A stretch of DNA of 64,000 nt from Geobacter sp. (lineage in GTDB: Bacteria > Desulfobacterota > Desulfuromonadia > Geobacterales > Pseudopelobacteraceae), in contig PJFB01000016.1 in assembly GCA_003574895.1 (NCBI GenBank), forward strand, positions 22,237 to 86,236, read 5' to 3'. The position numbers and the translations under genes were made by a program. Positions within the stretch are counted from its first letter, which is position 1; each line of letters begins with the position of its first letter. A model generated the notes under the pieces. The model searched no databases and had not been told where the DNA came from. It worked only from the letters and a program-made list of their open reading frames with translations. Positions 11,091 through 21,226 of this stretch are shown here, in pieces.

Positions 11091-11117
11091 AAAAGGCAGG
11101 CCAAAGGCCTGCCTTTT
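11091..11117. terminator. Intrinsic terminator downstream of purC
   Basis: Perfect 12-bp arms AAAAGGCAGGCC (11091-11102) and GGCCTGCCTTTT (11106-11117) with a 3-nt loop, 25 bp beyond the purC stop on the minus strand. The A and T flanks make it usable from both sides. Confidence 0.85.
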
Positions 11118-11141
11118 CTAAATGCCGAAACCAGCAAGCTG

Positions 11142-12029
11142 CTATGCGGCAACGCCGGCGATTTTGCGTAGCGCCTCACGGTATTTCTCGGCGGTCTTGG
11201 TGACGATTTCCGCCGGTAACGGCGGCGCCGGAGCACACTTGCCCCAATCCAGTGTCTCCAGGTAATCCCGCAAAAACTGTTTATCAAAACTGGGTTGCGG
11301 ACCACCGGGCTGATATTGATCCTTGGGCCAGAAGCGGCTTGAATCAGGGGTCATGCATTCGTCTATGATGATCAACTCACCGTCGTACACACCAAACTCG
11401 AACTTGGTGTCGGCAATGATGATCCCCTTTTCAAGGGCCAGGTCACGAGCCCTGGTGTAAATCCTCAGAGTATAGTCCCGGGCCTGTTCGGCCAAACTGC
11501 CGCCGCACAATTCCGCCATAGTCTCAAAGGAGATATTCTCGTCATGGGTACCGAGCTCCGCCTTGGTGGAAGGAGTGAAGATCGGCTCCGGCAAACGGTC
11601 GGACTCTTTAAGGCCCGATGGAAGTTGAACACCGCTGATGGCACCGGTAGCCTTGTAATCCTTCCACCCTGACCCTGATACATAGCCGCGCACGATGCAC
11701 TCCACCGGCAGCGGCTTGGCCTTCTTGACCAGCATTGAGCGCCCCTTGAGAACGTCCGCATAGGGCTGGCACTCGGCAGGAAAATCTGCCACATCAATGG
11801 ATATGATGTGATTTTTGACGATATCCTCCATCTGGCGAAACCAGAAGGCAGATATCTGGGTCAGGACAAAGCCCTTGTCAGGGATCGGTTCGTTCATGAT
11901 CACGTCAAAGGCCGAAATTCGGTCGGATGTGACCAGCAGCAGGGAATCCCCGAGGTCGTAGATATCGCGCACCTTGCCGCGGGCCATAAGTTTCAGTCCA
12001 GGAAAATCGGTCTGCATTACGAGTGACAT
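11142..12029 (-). CDS. purC: Phosphoribosylaminoimidazole-succinocarboxamide synthase
   Basis: A 295-residue SAICAR synthetase, which joins CAIR and aspartate using ATP in de novo purine synthesis. The [25 protein letters not shown] segment of the nucleotide-binding half, the [14 protein letters not shown] loop and the metal- and substrate-binding region [18 protein letters not shown] are diagnostic. It is the longer, eukaryote/proteobacterial-type length. AGGAGG precedes the ATG. It lies 9 bp downstream of the PpiD-like gene and is probably cotranscribed with it. Confidence 0.96.
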   Translation of the reverse strand: MSLVMQTDFPGLKLMARGKVRDIYDLGDSLLLVTSDRISAFDVIMNEPIPDKGFVLTQISAFWFRQMEDIVKNHIISIDVADFPAECQPYADVLKGRSMLVKKAKPLPVECIVRGYVSGSGWKDYKATGAISGVQLPSGLKESDRLPEPIFTPSTKAELGTHDENISFETMAELCGGSLAEQARDYTLRIYTRARDLALEKGIIIADTKFEFGVYDGELIIIDECMTPDSSRFWPKDQYQPGGPQPSFDKQFLRDYLETLDWGKCAPAPPLPAEIVTKTAEKYREALRKIAGVAA

Positions 12030-12038
12030 GAATACCTC

Positions 12039-13625
12039 CTATTTATCAGCGACAAGCGCCTGGTTGATCTCGATCTTTGCTTTGGACCTAAGCTCCTTGA
12101 TCCATTTTTCGAGGGCTTCTTCCTGCTTTTTGGGCAGCAGCTTCTGCTTTATCTGCTCCTTTGTATTGTCAAACTCGGCTCTGGGTGCTTCAACACGGTT
12201 CTTCAGCCGTATTGCGTACCAACGGCTGCCTACCTTGAAGGGGGTAGTGGCAGACGGCGCGGATGCAGTCAGCTTAAAAGCCGCTTCCATTAGCTCCGGT
12301 GCATTGCCGATACCCGGAACATCACCCTTGGCGGAATACCCGAAACTGCCGGTGGACTGGGTTTTCAGAGCAGCCTTGGAGGCAAGCTGCCTGGCGGCGT
12401 CTTCAGCTTTTTTCTGGGCCAGTTCCATGGCTTTAGCCTCTCTGGCTTTCAGTTCCACAGCCCCCTTGATCTCGGCCAAAGGTGGCACAGTAGAATCCTT
12501 GCGCTCTTTGATTTTAAAGATGTAAATCCCCTTGGGAGTCTCCACCGGCCCGCCCAATTCGCCCTGCTTGGTATCAAATGCCTTCTTGAGCAAAGCCGAC
12601 TCACCTGCCAGAACAGCGGGAGGGGCGCTGGCGGCAAAAATGGGTGTTTCCTGTACTTTGAGATTGAGTTTAGTGGCAATCAGATTGAGATCACCGGACT
12701 TGATGTTTTTGTAGAGGGTATCTGCAGCCAGCTCATAGGCCTGTTTGGAAGCCTTCTGCCTAAGTGCGTCTGCCTTGACCTTGTCCTTGACGTCTTTGAG
12801 CGGCAGGATGCCGTCTTTGCCCTGCCAGCGGTCGATGTTCTTCTGGTAGAACGTTTGTATCTCGTCTTCGGTAAGGCTCAATTTAGAGGCCAGTGAGGCA
12901 GGATCCAGAAGAACATAGGAAATTGCCACCTTTTCGGGCGTTTTGAAAGCGTTCTGGTTTTTCTGCAGGTAGTCGCTCAAATCCGCATTGGTCAGCTTCA
13001 CTTCACCGATCACATCGGAGGGCGCATAGGAAACAAAATCCAGATCAATCTTGTCATTTTCCTTTTTAAACTGCGCCAGCGCTTCCTCGTCGCTGACAGT
13101 CACCTTGTCCTTGATGGCCTGGCGAGCTTTTTTCAGGACCAATTCACTTTGCTGTCCCTCTTCAAAGTCGTTGGGAGTGATGCGGCTGCCTTTAAGAATC
13201 TGCTGGTAAAGGTTGAAATCGAATTTACCGTCCTTCTGGAACATGGGCATGGCTGAAATAGCGTTGGCCACATCATCCTTGGATACCTTGATGCCCATGG
13301 ATTTGGCCTCTTTTATGATCAACTGATTGTCGATCAGGCTGTCCAGCGCAACTTTTTTCAAACCAAGCAGTTTTTCCATTTCCGGTGTAATGGACTGACC
13401 GTAGATCTGCTGATAGATGTTCCTGATACGCTGATATGCGTTCTGGTATTGCTCCAAAGAGATCTTGTTGCCGTTTACCTTGGCCGCATAACCGCCGGGA
13501 CCGCTACTCCCTCCCCCTCCCTTGCCCCACACGAGAAACATGGTGCCGATAAAGGAGAGAACAATGATGACGAATACCACCTTGATAACGATGGATTCCT
13601 TTTTTTTGCGCATAAGATCCAGCAT
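12039..13625 (-). CDS. PpiD-like membrane-anchored periplasmic folding factor (SurA_N plus PPIase)
   Basis: A 528-residue protein: short basic N-terminus, one membrane anchor (about residues 14-33), then a SurA/PpiD-type chaperone domain with the typical KVNGNKISLEQYQNAYQ start at about 47. A parvulin-like region follows (LLKKAFDTKQGELGGPVETPKGIYIFKI), then a second PPIase-like part near the C-terminus. It would help fold exported proteins at the outer face of the inner membrane. A glycine-rich linker GKGGGGSSGPGG follows the anchor. AAGGAG lies upstream of the ATG. Confidence 0.9.
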   Translation of the reverse strand: MLDLMRKKKESIVIKVVFVIIVLSFIGTMFLVWGKGGGGSSGPGGYAAKVNGNKISLEQYQNAYQRIRNIYQQIYGQSITPEMEKLLGLKKVALDSLIDNQLIIKEAKSMGIKVSKDDVANAISAMPMFQKDGKFDFNLYQQILKGSRITPNDFEEGQQSELVLKKARQAIKDKVTVSDEEALAQFKKENDKIDLDFVSYAPSDVIGEVKLTNADLSDYLQKNQNAFKTPEKVAISYVLLDPASLASKLSLTEDEIQTFYQKNIDRWQGKDGILPLKDVKDKVKADALRQKASKQAYELAADTLYKNIKSGDLNLIATKLNLKVQETPIFAASAPPAVLAGESALLKKAFDTKQGELGGPVETPKGIYIFKIKERKDSTVPPLAEIKGAVELKAREAKAMELAQKKAEDAARQLASKAALKTQSTGSFGYSAKGDVPGIGNAPELMEAAFKLTASAPSATTPFKVGSRWYAIRLKNRVEAPRAEFDNTKEQIKQKLLPKKQEEALEKWIKELRSKAKIEINQALVADK

Positions 13626-13830
13626 AACGGTTGTAGCTCCTTGATTGTGTTTGCTTTGCGGAAAGCGCCGCTGCTGGCGGCGGAGAAAGGTGTAATAGTA
13701 CTATACGTCATTTTTGATTGCAAGCTGTGTTTGTTGTTCCCCAAGTAGCCCCATGCCATGTTTACACGGTGCGGTAATTTGTGTTACCGTGCACTCCGCT
13801 TGATCAGACACCAACTGCGAGGTTATCTGC

Positions 13831-14859
13831 ATGGAACTCAGCTTTTCCAGGTCAAACAACGAAGTTGACCAGCTCATAAACCAACTGATTGAAAAAGCTG
13901 GCAACATCAAACACCACGCAATTATCAGGGAAATGGTGCTGTCCAGCCTTAAGATCGGACAGGATGTTGACTACCTCGCGGACCTCAAGCTGATTAACCA
14001 GACCCTGCGCGAGATGCGCTACACAGCCCGGGTTTTCGGGCCGTACCGCAGCCGGAAAAAGGTCACCATCTTCGGCTCGGCCCGCACCGAAGAACATGAT
14101 GAGATGTATCAGAAATGCATCCGATTCAGCCGCTCCCTGGCGGAAAAGGGTTATATGATCATAACAGGCGGGGGGCCAGGCATCATGCGGGCAGGCAACG
14201 AAGGAGCGGGCAGCGAAAACTCCTTTGCCGTCAATATACGCCTTCCCTTTGAACAGCGGCCCAATTCGGTCATGCTCCGCAACCCCAGACTTGTAACCTA
14301 CAAATACTTCTTCAATCGCAAGGTAGCTTTTGTCAAGGAAGCCGATGCAGTAGCCGTCTTTCCAGGGGGGTTCGGCACACTTGATGAGGCCATGGAGGTC
14401 TTTACCCTTGTCCAGACCGGCAAGACCTCGCCCAAGCCGCTCATCCTCATCGACGACCAGGATGGCTACTGGGAACAGTTTTTTGACTTCGTAAAGGAGA
14501 GTCTGCTGGTGAAGGGGTTCATTTCCGGCGAGGATTTCTCGATTTTCACCCTCACCAAGGATGAGAATGAAGCTATCGAGGTGATCAACAACTTCTACCG
14601 CAACTACCACTCCATGCGTTTCATTGACCACATGCTCGTCATCCGCCTGAACAAGGAACTTACCCCCGAGCAGGTTGCCACACTGGAAGACGAATTTTCA
14701 GAACTGATCAAAGAGGGCGACCACATCCGCTGCTGCACCCAATTTCCGGAAGAAACGGATGAGCCGGACCTGGCTGACCTGCCCCGCCTGTCCATGCGCT
14801 TCGACCACCACCATTACGGATTGCTGCTGGCATTCATCCACAGGATAAACACCTTTTAA
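13831..14859 (+). CDS. LOG-family (lysine-decarboxylase-like) nucleotide-binding protein
   Basis: A 342-residue protein with the Rossmann-like LOG fold. The core holds FGSARTEEHDEMY, then ITGGGPGIMRAGNEGA and the PGGFGTLDEAMEV motif that shapes the active site of phosphoribohydrolases. Some relatives release cytokinin-like bases or cleave nucleoside monophosphates; others have unknown substrates. It has N- and C-terminal extensions of about 90 and 60 residues compared with minimal LOG proteins, a form common in Geobacter. It is monocistronic. Confidence 0.85.
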   Translation: MELSFSRSNNEVDQLINQLIEKAGNIKHHAIIREMVLSSLKIGQDVDYLADLKLINQTLREMRYTARVFGPYRSRKKVTIFGSARTEEHDEMYQKCIRFSRSLAEKGYMIITGGGPGIMRAGNEGAGSENSFAVNIRLPFEQRPNSVMLRNPRLVTYKYFFNRKVAFVKEADAVAVFPGGFGTLDEAMEVFTLVQTGKTSPKPLILIDDQDGYWEQFFDFVKESLLVKGFISGEDFSIFTLTKDENEAIEVINNFYRNYHSMRFIDHMLVIRLNKELTPEQVATLEDEFSELIKEGDHIRCCTQFPEETDEPDLADLPRLSMRFDHHHYGLLLAFIHRINTF

Positions 14860-15064
14860 CGCACGATCTCCCTAAATCGCCATTTCAGCGGCCATAACTC
14901 TTTTGATTTGCGCGGCAAACTCATATTTCGACGGCTCGGCCGCCATGAAGAGGCCATGGTGCAACCACCTCATTCCTTTTGACTTTTATCCACTACCATG
15001 ATAAATATATCCACTTTTATTTATTAGTGTTCTGACACTTACAATTTTATTTATGGAGGCTTCG

Positions 15065-16318
15065 ATGAATCACTTTCAGTACGTAGGTAATGAGCTTTTT
15101 GCCGAAGAAGTGGCAATCAAGGATATTGTGGCCAAGGTCGGCTCACCGGTCTACGTCTACTCCCACGCCACGTTGGAACGCCACTTCAAGGCCTTTGACG
15201 ACGCCTTCGCAGCCATGCCGCACACCATTTGCTACTCGCTCAAGGCCAATTCGACCCAGTCGGTGTTGAAAACCTTCATCAGCCTGGGGGGCGGGATGGA
15301 CATCGTCTCCGGCGGGGAATTGTACCGCGCCCTCAAGGCGGGTGTTGACCCCAAAAAGGTGGTCTATTCCGGCGTGGGCAAAAAGGACGATGAAATCGAG
15401 TATGCCCTCAATACCGGCATACTGATGTTCAATGTGGAGTCGGAGCAGGAATTGACCCGCATCAATGAGATCGCCGTACGGATGGGCAAAAAGGCCGGCA
15501 TCGCCATCCGCGTCAACCCGGACGTGGATCCCGGCACCCACCCATACATCACCACGGGCCTGAAGAACGCCAAATTCGGCATCACCATCGACCGGGCCAT
15601 GGAAGAATACAGCCGGGCCAAGACCTTGCCGGGGATCGATGTGATCGGAATCGACATGCACATCGGCTCCCAGCTGACCAAGGTAAACCCATTTGTGGAC
15701 TCCATCGAGAAACTGAAGGTCATGATCACCAAGCTTCGCACTCAGGGTATCGACCTCAAATACTTCGACTGCGGCGGCGGCCTGGGAATCCAGTACAACT
15801 CCGAAGAGCCCCCACTGCCGTCCGATTACGGCAGGGAGATCGTAGCCGCCACTAAAGACCTGGGGATGCACCTGGTGTTCGAGCCGGGCCGCAACCTGGT
15901 CGGCAACGCCGGCATCCTGGTGGCCAAGACCCTCTACACCAAGGCCCGGGACGAGAAGAACTTTATCATGATCGATGCCGGCATGAACGACTTGGCCCGC
16001 CCTGCCCTCTACGACTCCTACCACGGAGTACAGGCGGTAACCAAGGACCAGGACGGCATGATCGTTGCCGATATTGTCGGCCCCATCTGCGAGTCCGGCG
16101 ACTTTCTGGTCAAAGGGCGTGAAGTGCCGATGTTCAAGCAGGATGACCTGGTGGCCTTCATGTCGGCCGGCGCCTACGGTTTTGCCATGAGCAGCAGCTA
16201 CAACAGCCGTCCCAGGGTGGCAGAGGTGATGGTCAAGGGCGACAAATTCGAAGTGGTCCGCGAACGGGAGAAGGTGGAAGACCTGATTGCTGGCGAAAAA
16301 ATTGCTTCATTCCTTTAA
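15065..16318 (+). CDS. lysA: Diaminopimelate decarboxylase
   Basis: A 417-residue PLP enzyme of the alanine-racemase fold class that converts meso-diaminopimelate to lysine. The PLP lysine lies in ICYSLKANS near residue 57. HIGSQ, the glycine-rich CGGGLGI, EPGRNLVGNAG and the C-terminal CESGDFL with AYGFAMSS are all present. The start MNHFQYV follows GGAGG by five bases; an ATG four codons earlier overlaps that site. The gene opens a lysA-dapA-dapB cluster, with dapL after an inserted sensor gene. Confidence 0.96.
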   Translation: MNHFQYVGNELFAEEVAIKDIVAKVGSPVYVYSHATLERHFKAFDDAFAAMPHTICYSLKANSTQSVLKTFISLGGGMDIVSGGELYRALKAGVDPKKVVYSGVGKKDDEIEYALNTGILMFNVESEQELTRINEIAVRMGKKAGIAIRVNPDVDPGTHPYITTGLKNAKFGITIDRAMEEYSRAKTLPGIDVIGIDMHIGSQLTKVNPFVDSIEKLKVMITKLRTQGIDLKYFDCGGGLGIQYNSEEPPLPSDYGREIVAATKDLGMHLVFEPGRNLVGNAGILVAKTLYTKARDEKNFIMIDAGMNDLARPALYDSYHGVQAVTKDQDGMIVADIVGPICESGDFLVKGREVPMFKQDDLVAFMSAGAYGFAMSSSYNSRPRVAEVMVKGDKFEVVREREKVEDLIAGEKIASFL

Positions 16319-16345
16319 GTTTATCCATATTCGGAGGTTAGTGCC

Positions 16346-17218
16346 ATGTTCAAAGGAAGTATCGTAGCGATCGTCACCCCATTTACCAATGGAGCCGTTG
16401 ACGAAGAAAAACTGCGCCAGTTGGTGGAGTTCCAAATAGAGAACGGCACTGACGCCATTGTGCCGTGCGGGACCACCGGCGAATCGTCCACCCTTGATTA
16501 TCAGGAGCATGACCGGGTGATCGAGATTGTCATCCATCAGGTCAACAAGCGGGTTCCGGTCATTGCCGGCACCGGCTCCAATTCCACCAGGGAAGCCATC
16601 GAAATAAGCGGGCACGCCAAGAAACTCGGCGCCGACGGCTGCCTGCTGGTCACCCCCTACTACAACAAACCGACCCAGGAAGGGCTCTACCGCCACTACA
16701 GCGCCGTCGCCGAGGCCGTGGCCATTCCGCAGATCCTGTACAACGTCCCTGGCCGCACCGGCGTCAACCTCCTGCCGGAAACTGTGGCACGGCTGTCGGC
16801 ACACAGCAACATCGTCGCGATCAAAGAGGCCACCGGCTCCCTGCAGCAAGCCTCGGAAATACTGGACCTCTGCGGCGACAAGATCGATGTCCTGTCCGGC
16901 GACGACTTCATCACCTTCCCCATGATGGCCTGTGGTGCCAAGGGGGTCATCTCCGTGACGGCCAACATCATGCCCAAAGAGATCGCCTCCCTGGTGGATG
17001 CCTTCTACGCCGGCGACATGGAAACGGCGCGTCAACTGCACCTGAAAACGCTCAAGATCAACAACGCCATGTTCATAGAGAGCAACCCGGTGCCGGTCAA
17101 GACCGCCCTGGGTCTGATGGGCAAATGCTCCGACGAGGTGCGCCTGCCGCTGGCGCCCATGAGTGACGCCAACAAGGCCAAACTGGCTGCGATCATGAAG
17201 GAATACAAGCTGATCTAG
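16346..17218 (+). CDS. dapA: 4-hydroxy-tetrahydrodipicolinate synthase
   Basis: A 290-residue class I aldolase that condenses pyruvate with aspartate semialdehyde. The Schiff-base lysine is in AIKEATG; the catalytic tyrosine lies in YYNKPTQEGLYRHY, and GTTGESSTL and YNVPGRTG are present. It begins 27 bp after lysA with a GGAGG site and is clearly in the same unit. Lysine feedback is typical of the family, but no allosteric residues were checked. Confidence 0.97.
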   Translation: MFKGSIVAIVTPFTNGAVDEEKLRQLVEFQIENGTDAIVPCGTTGESSTLDYQEHDRVIEIVIHQVNKRVPVIAGTGSNSTREAIEISGHAKKLGADGCLLVTPYYNKPTQEGLYRHYSAVAEAVAIPQILYNVPGRTGVNLLPETVARLSAHSNIVAIKEATGSLQQASEILDLCGDKIDVLSGDDFITFPMMACGAKGVISVTANIMPKEIASLVDAFYAGDMETARQLHLKTLKINNAMFIESNPVPVKTALGLMGKCSDEVRLPLAPMSDANKAKLAAIMKEYKLI

Positions 17219-17260
17219 TTAACCGGCCTCTGGCCTTTGACTTTTCGGAGTACGACTTTT

Positions 17261-17353
17261 TCGTCCTGGCAAGGCTGTCGAGACAGGGGGCGGAGGCGTA
17301 GCAGCGCTACGCCGCACAACTCCTGGCGAAGACTTACGCAGCCAGGGCGGAAA
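17261..17353. repeat. REP-like palindromic element between dapA and dapB
   Basis: The 170-bp dapA-dapB gap holds a compound palindrome. At its centre are GGCGTAGC (17295-17302), AGC and GCTACGCC (17306-17313). Outer parts CCTGGCAAGGCTG and GCAGCCAGGG can also pair. The 21 bases from 17261 recur, inverted with one mismatch, at 21206-21226 downstream of dapL. The layout is that of dispersed intergenic repeats of Geobacter-type genomes. A role in mRNA stability or partial termination is inference. Confidence 0.6.
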
Positions 17354-17387
17354 GGGCGCGCTCCTACTGAGAACGGAGAAGACCACA

Positions 17388-18191
17388 ATGATTAAAGTTG
17401 CTGTGTGCGGCGCTGCGGGCCGTATGGGTCAACGCATCATCAACGCCATCGTCGAAGCAGAAGGGGCCGAACTCTCCGGAGCCCTGGAACGGCCAGGCCA
17501 CCCTCTGCTGGGTCAGGATGCCGGCTTGATCGCGGCCTGCGGACCACTGGGCGTGCCGCTTTCCGCCGACCTGAACGGTGTCATTGCCTCCTGCGATGTG
17601 ATGATCGACTTCACTGCCCCCAAGGTGTCTCTTAAAAACCTGGAAGCCTGCGCACTCAAGAAAAAGTCGATCGTAATCGGTTCAACCGGCTTTACCGGCG
17701 AAGAGCGGGCCCTGGCAGCCGAACTTGCTGCCGACATACCGGTGATACTGGCTCCCAATATGTCGGTGGGGGTCAATGTCTGCTTCAAAATTCTCAAAGA
17801 TATAGCAACCACCCTGGGCGACGATTTTGATGTGGAGATCGTAGAGGCTCACCACCGCCTGAAGAAGGATGCCCCTTCCGGCACTGCCGTGCGTATGGGC
17901 GAAGTGGTGGCCGAAGCCTTGGGACGCGACTACAACAAGGTGGCCAACTGCCACCGCGAAGGGATCACCGGCGAGCGCACCAGGGAAGAGATCGGCATGC
18001 AGACCATTCGTGGCGGCGATATCATCGGCGAGCACACGGTCTACTTCATCGGCATGGGCGAACGCATAGAACTGTCCCACCGCGCCATGACCCGCGACAT
18101 GTTCTCCCGCGGTTCGGTCAGGGCCGCGAAATGGGTGGTGACGCAAAAACCCGGCTTGTACGACATGCAGGATGTACTCGGATTGAGATAG
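17388..18191 (+). CDS. dapB: 4-hydroxy-tetrahydrodipicolinate reductase
   Basis: A 267-residue NAD(P)H-dependent reductase. The nucleotide-binding N-terminus VAVCGAAGRMGQRI, the GSTGFTG loop, and the catalytic/substrate motifs EAHHRLKKDAPSGTA and HRAMTRDMFSRG are all intact. It makes tetrahydrodipicolinate, which DapL (19967-21199) then aminates in one step. ACGGAG lies upstream of the ATG. It is separated from dapA by a REP-like element. Confidence 0.97.
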   Translation: MIKVAVCGAAGRMGQRIINAIVEAEGAELSGALERPGHPLLGQDAGLIAACGPLGVPLSADLNGVIASCDVMIDFTAPKVSLKNLEACALKKKSIVIGSTGFTGEERALAAELAADIPVILAPNMSVGVNVCFKILKDIATTLGDDFDVEIVEAHHRLKKDAPSGTAVRMGEVVAEALGRDYNKVANCHREGITGERTREEIGMQTIRGGDIIGEHTVYFIGMGERIELSHRAMTRDMFSRGSVRAAKWVVTQKPGLYDMQDVLGLR

Positions 18192-18255
18192 TGAATTTGC
18201 TGTTAACACTTGCCGATTATTCCACAAACCATCGGCAAAAGGTTACTGGTACTAG

Positions 18256-19842
18256 ATGGTAAGTGTAGAACCTTCCACAAGGCGCAGCATTACCTTCAGG
18301 ATGACCATGGCGGTATGCGCCTTTGTCATCCTGTTCCAATCAGTGCTGGCCACTTTGGCGCTCTTGTACTTCAAGAGCGAATTCAAGCGCAATATTTCTG
18401 CCCAACAGATGACCCTGCTCTCGGTCGCTTCACAAGATATCGACCAAAAGCTCAGGTCGGCTCAAAAAGCCTTGATCGCCCTTTCCAGGGAATTCACTCC
18501 CCAAAACGTCAGTGATCCCAAGGCGGCACAATGGATACTGGACCACAACCCGGATACCGCCAGCATCTTTGACAACGCGCTTTTCCTGTTTTCAAAAGAA
18601 GGGCGTATCATAGTCGAATCCCCCTACATCGCCAACCGGCGAGGCCGGGATATTTCCTTCCGCGACTACTACAAGCAGACGATAAAGAGCGGCAAACCCG
18701 TCATTTCACCTCCGTTTTTCTCCACCCACACACCTGGCACACCGTCTGTGATGTTTACCGTGCCGATTCGGGACAAGGCCGGCCATCTGATTGCCATTCT
18801 GGGAGCAGGATTGAATCTGCTGCAGAATAATTTTCTTGGCGACATGTCGCGAATCCGCATCGCCAAAACCGGATACCTGTATCTCATCAGCCATGACCGA
18901 ACAATGATCATGCACCCCGACAAGACCCGGATCATGAAAATCGCCGCCAAACCGGGTGAGAACACGCTATTGGACAAGGCAATCAACGGCTTCGAAGGCA
19001 CGGGCGAAAATACTGACTCCAAAGGCCGGCATGCCCTGACTTCCTTCAAGCACCTTCAGGCAACCGACTGGATACTGGGCGCCAACTATCCGCTTAATGA
19101 GGCATACGAACCGATCCAAAGAGGTGAAAAATACTTTGCCTTGGCAGTTGTTTTTTGTACGGCAGTTATAATTTTTGTGGTCAGGTTTATTATGAATCAA
19201 TATACTCACACCCTGGTGCGTTTTGCCGATCATGTGAGGCATATTACTCATAAGCAAGGTTCAGCCAGACTCTTCCAACATGATTCCAAAGACGAGATCG
19301 GCATCCTGGTGCAAACCTTCAACGCCATGGTCGAACATGAAGACCGCAAGAGCGAGGAACTGCTCCATACAAGTACTCACGACTCGCTGACCGGCCTGTA
19401 TAACCGGTCATACTTCGACGCCGAAATGGAACGTCTTTCGCGCGGCAGACAGACGCCAATTTCCGTTGTCATTGCCGATATTGATCTGCTCAAGGAATGC
19501 AACGACACTATCGGCCATGCCGCCGGCGACGTCCTGATCAGGGAGACTGCGGCAACATTGCTGGAATCCTTTCGGGCCGAAGATGTCGTAGCCCGGATCG
19601 GCGGAGATGAATTTGGCGTGCTGCTGCCCGGAGTCGATGCAGAGCTTGTAAAGCAGACCTTGGATCGCCTCAGAAAAGCCTTGCTCAAGTCTACCCCCCC
19701 GGTGGAAAACTTCCCGCTGTCGGTTTCTCTTGGCTGCGCAACTGCCCATACAGCCGAAGACCTGATAGATGCCTTTGAACAAGCCGACCAAAGGATGTAT
19801 CACGAAAAACGGCGCAAAAAGGTATTGGCCTACGGGAATTGA
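18256..19842 (+). CDS. Membrane diguanylate cyclase with Cache sensor, HAMP and GGDEF domains
   Basis: A 528-residue protein: membrane helix at about 18-38, an extracytoplasmic dCache-type sensor (FSKEGRIIVESPY...RDISFRDYYKQTIKSG, then ILGAGLNLL and the SHDRTMIMHPD repeat), a second helix near 295-312, a HAMP-like stretch and a C-terminal GGDEF domain with intact IGGDEFGVLL. It should make c-di-GMP in response to a small extracellular ligand. No EAL domain is seen, and no clear RxxD inhibitory site was identified. It sits inside the lysine cluster between dapB and dapL, which may be chance or may link the sensor to an amino acid. The start is uncertain: a second ATG at 18301 is possible. Confidence 0.9.
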   Translation: MVSVEPSTRRSITFRMTMAVCAFVILFQSVLATLALLYFKSEFKRNISAQQMTLLSVASQDIDQKLRSAQKALIALSREFTPQNVSDPKAAQWILDHNPDTASIFDNALFLFSKEGRIIVESPYIANRRGRDISFRDYYKQTIKSGKPVISPPFFSTHTPGTPSVMFTVPIRDKAGHLIAILGAGLNLLQNNFLGDMSRIRIAKTGYLYLISHDRTMIMHPDKTRIMKIAAKPGENTLLDKAINGFEGTGENTDSKGRHALTSFKHLQATDWILGANYPLNEAYEPIQRGEKYFALAVVFCTAVIIFVVRFIMNQYTHTLVRFADHVRHITHKQGSARLFQHDSKDEIGILVQTFNAMVEHEDRKSEELLHTSTHDSLTGLYNRSYFDAEMERLSRGRQTPISVVIADIDLLKECNDTIGHAAGDVLIRETAATLLESFRAEDVVARIGGDEFGVLLPGVDAELVKQTLDRLRKALLKSTPPVENFPLSVSLGCATAHTAEDLIDAFEQADQRMYHEKRRKKVLAYGN

Positions 19843-19966
19843 GATGCAAATTACTGTGAGAACTTCCATTACCCGTTGAAGTTGCCCTGGCAGGAACCAA
19901 ACATAGAACGCTCATATTGTGCGAAAGCGATCTTTATTGCAGTTAATACAAAACCAGGAGGAAAAT

Positions 19967-21199
19967 GTGGCAAAAATCAACGACAACTACCTGAAACTGA
20001 AAGCCGGTTACCTATTCCCAGAGATCGGCCGCCGCGTGCGCGAATTTTCCGCCGCCAACCCGACCGCCAAGGTCATCCGCCTGGGGATCGGCGACGTCAC
20101 CCGTCCCCTGGCACCGGCAGTGCTCAAGGCATTCCATGACGCAGTGGACGATCTGGCCACCACAGACCAGTTTGCCGGCTACGGCCCGGAGCAGGGTTAC
20201 GACTGGCTGATCAACGCCATCATAGAAAAATCCTACAAGCCGCTGGGCGTCAGCTTGAAGACCGAGGAGATGTTCATCTCCGACGGCTCCAAGTGCGACT
20301 GTGCCAACATCCTGGACATCTTTGCCCTGGACAACGTGGTTGCCATCGGCGACCCGGTCTACCCGGTCTACAACGACACCAACGTCATGATCGGCCGCAC
20401 CGGCGAGGCAGACGAAAAGGGTTACTACCAGAACATCGTCTACCTGCCCTGCACCGAGGAGAACCATTTCATCCCGTCGCTGCCCACCGGCAAGGTGGAC
20501 ATCATCTATCTCTGTTTCCCCAACAACCCCACCGGCACCGTGGCTACAAAAGCGGAGTTGAAGAAGTGGGTTGATTACGCCAACGCCAACGACGCCATCA
20601 TCTTCTTTGACGCCGCCTACGAGGCCTTCATCACCAACCCTGACATCCCCCACTCCATCTATGAAATCGAAGGGGCCAAGAAGTGCGCCATCGAGTTCCG
20701 CTCCTTCTCCAAGACCGCCGGCTTCACCGGCGTCCGCTGCGGCCTGGTGGTCGTGCCGGAAGAGGTCATGGGCACCACGACGACCGGCGAGAAGTACAGC
20801 TTCAACAAGCTCTGGCTGCGCCGCACCACCACCAAGTTCAACGGAGCCTCCTACCCTGTCCAGCGCGCCGCCGCCGCGGTCTACTCCGACGAGGGATGGC
20901 AGCAGACCAAGGAGATCATCGACTATTACATGGAGAACGCCCGCATCATCCGTGAAGGTCTGAGAGAAGTCGGCGTCACCTGCTTCGGCGGCGTAGATGC
21001 CCCCTACATCTGGCTCAAGACCCCGGGCGGGATGACCAGTTGGGATTTCTTCGACAAACTGCTGACCGAATGCAACGTAGTCGGCACCCCCGGCAGCGGC
21101 TTCGGCCCTAGTGGCGAGGGCTACTTCCGCTTGTCGGCCTTTGGCCATCGCGAGAATGTGATTGAGGCGGTGGAGAGGATAAAGAAGAATTTGAAGTAG
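19967..21199 (+). CDS. dapL: LL-diaminopimelate aminotransferase
   Basis: A 410-residue fold-type I PLP aminotransferase that makes LL-diaminopimelate directly from tetrahydrodipicolinate and glutamate, bypassing DapD/C/E. The N-terminus [41 protein letters not shown] and the PLP-lysine motif [12 protein letters not shown] are specific to DapL. The start is a GTG with AGGAGG five bases before it; an earlier in-frame GTG at 19919 lacks such support. It follows the diguanylate cyclase gene. Confidence 0.96.
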   Translation: MAKINDNYLKLKAGYLFPEIGRRVREFSAANPTAKVIRLGIGDVTRPLAPAVLKAFHDAVDDLATTDQFAGYGPEQGYDWLINAIIEKSYKPLGVSLKTEEMFISDGSKCDCANILDIFALDNVVAIGDPVYPVYNDTNVMIGRTGEADEKGYYQNIVYLPCTEENHFIPSLPTGKVDIIYLCFPNNPTGTVATKAELKKWVDYANANDAIIFFDAAYEAFITNPDIPHSIYEIEGAKKCAIEFRSFSKTAGFTGVRCGLVVVPEEVMGTTTTGEKYSFNKLWLRRTTTKFNGASYPVQRAAAAVYSDEGWQQTKEIIDYYMENARIIREGLREVGVTCFGGVDAPYIWLKTPGGMTSWDFFDKLLTECNVVGTPGSGFGPSGEGYFRLSAFGHRENVIEAVERIKKNLK

Positions 21200-21205
21200 C
21201 ACCCA

Positions 21206-21226
21206 TCGACAACCTTGCCAGGACGA
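21206..21226 (-). repeat. Inverted partial copy of the dapA-dapB REP-like repeat
   Basis: Twenty of 21 bases match the reverse complement of 17261-17281. It lies seven bases beyond the dapL stop. It looks like a remnant or half-unit of the same dispersed element, so the two copies bracket dapB, the GGDEF gene and dapL. Confidence 0.6.

Noticed and set aside
14872..14976. A 34-codon minus-strand frame (MRWLHHGLFMAAEPSKYEFA...) before lysA
   Set aside because: Too short, ribosome site too close to the ATG, no family known.
14860..15064. Possible lysine riboswitch before lysA
   Set aside because: The gap is short and shows none of the L-box helices or a terminator.
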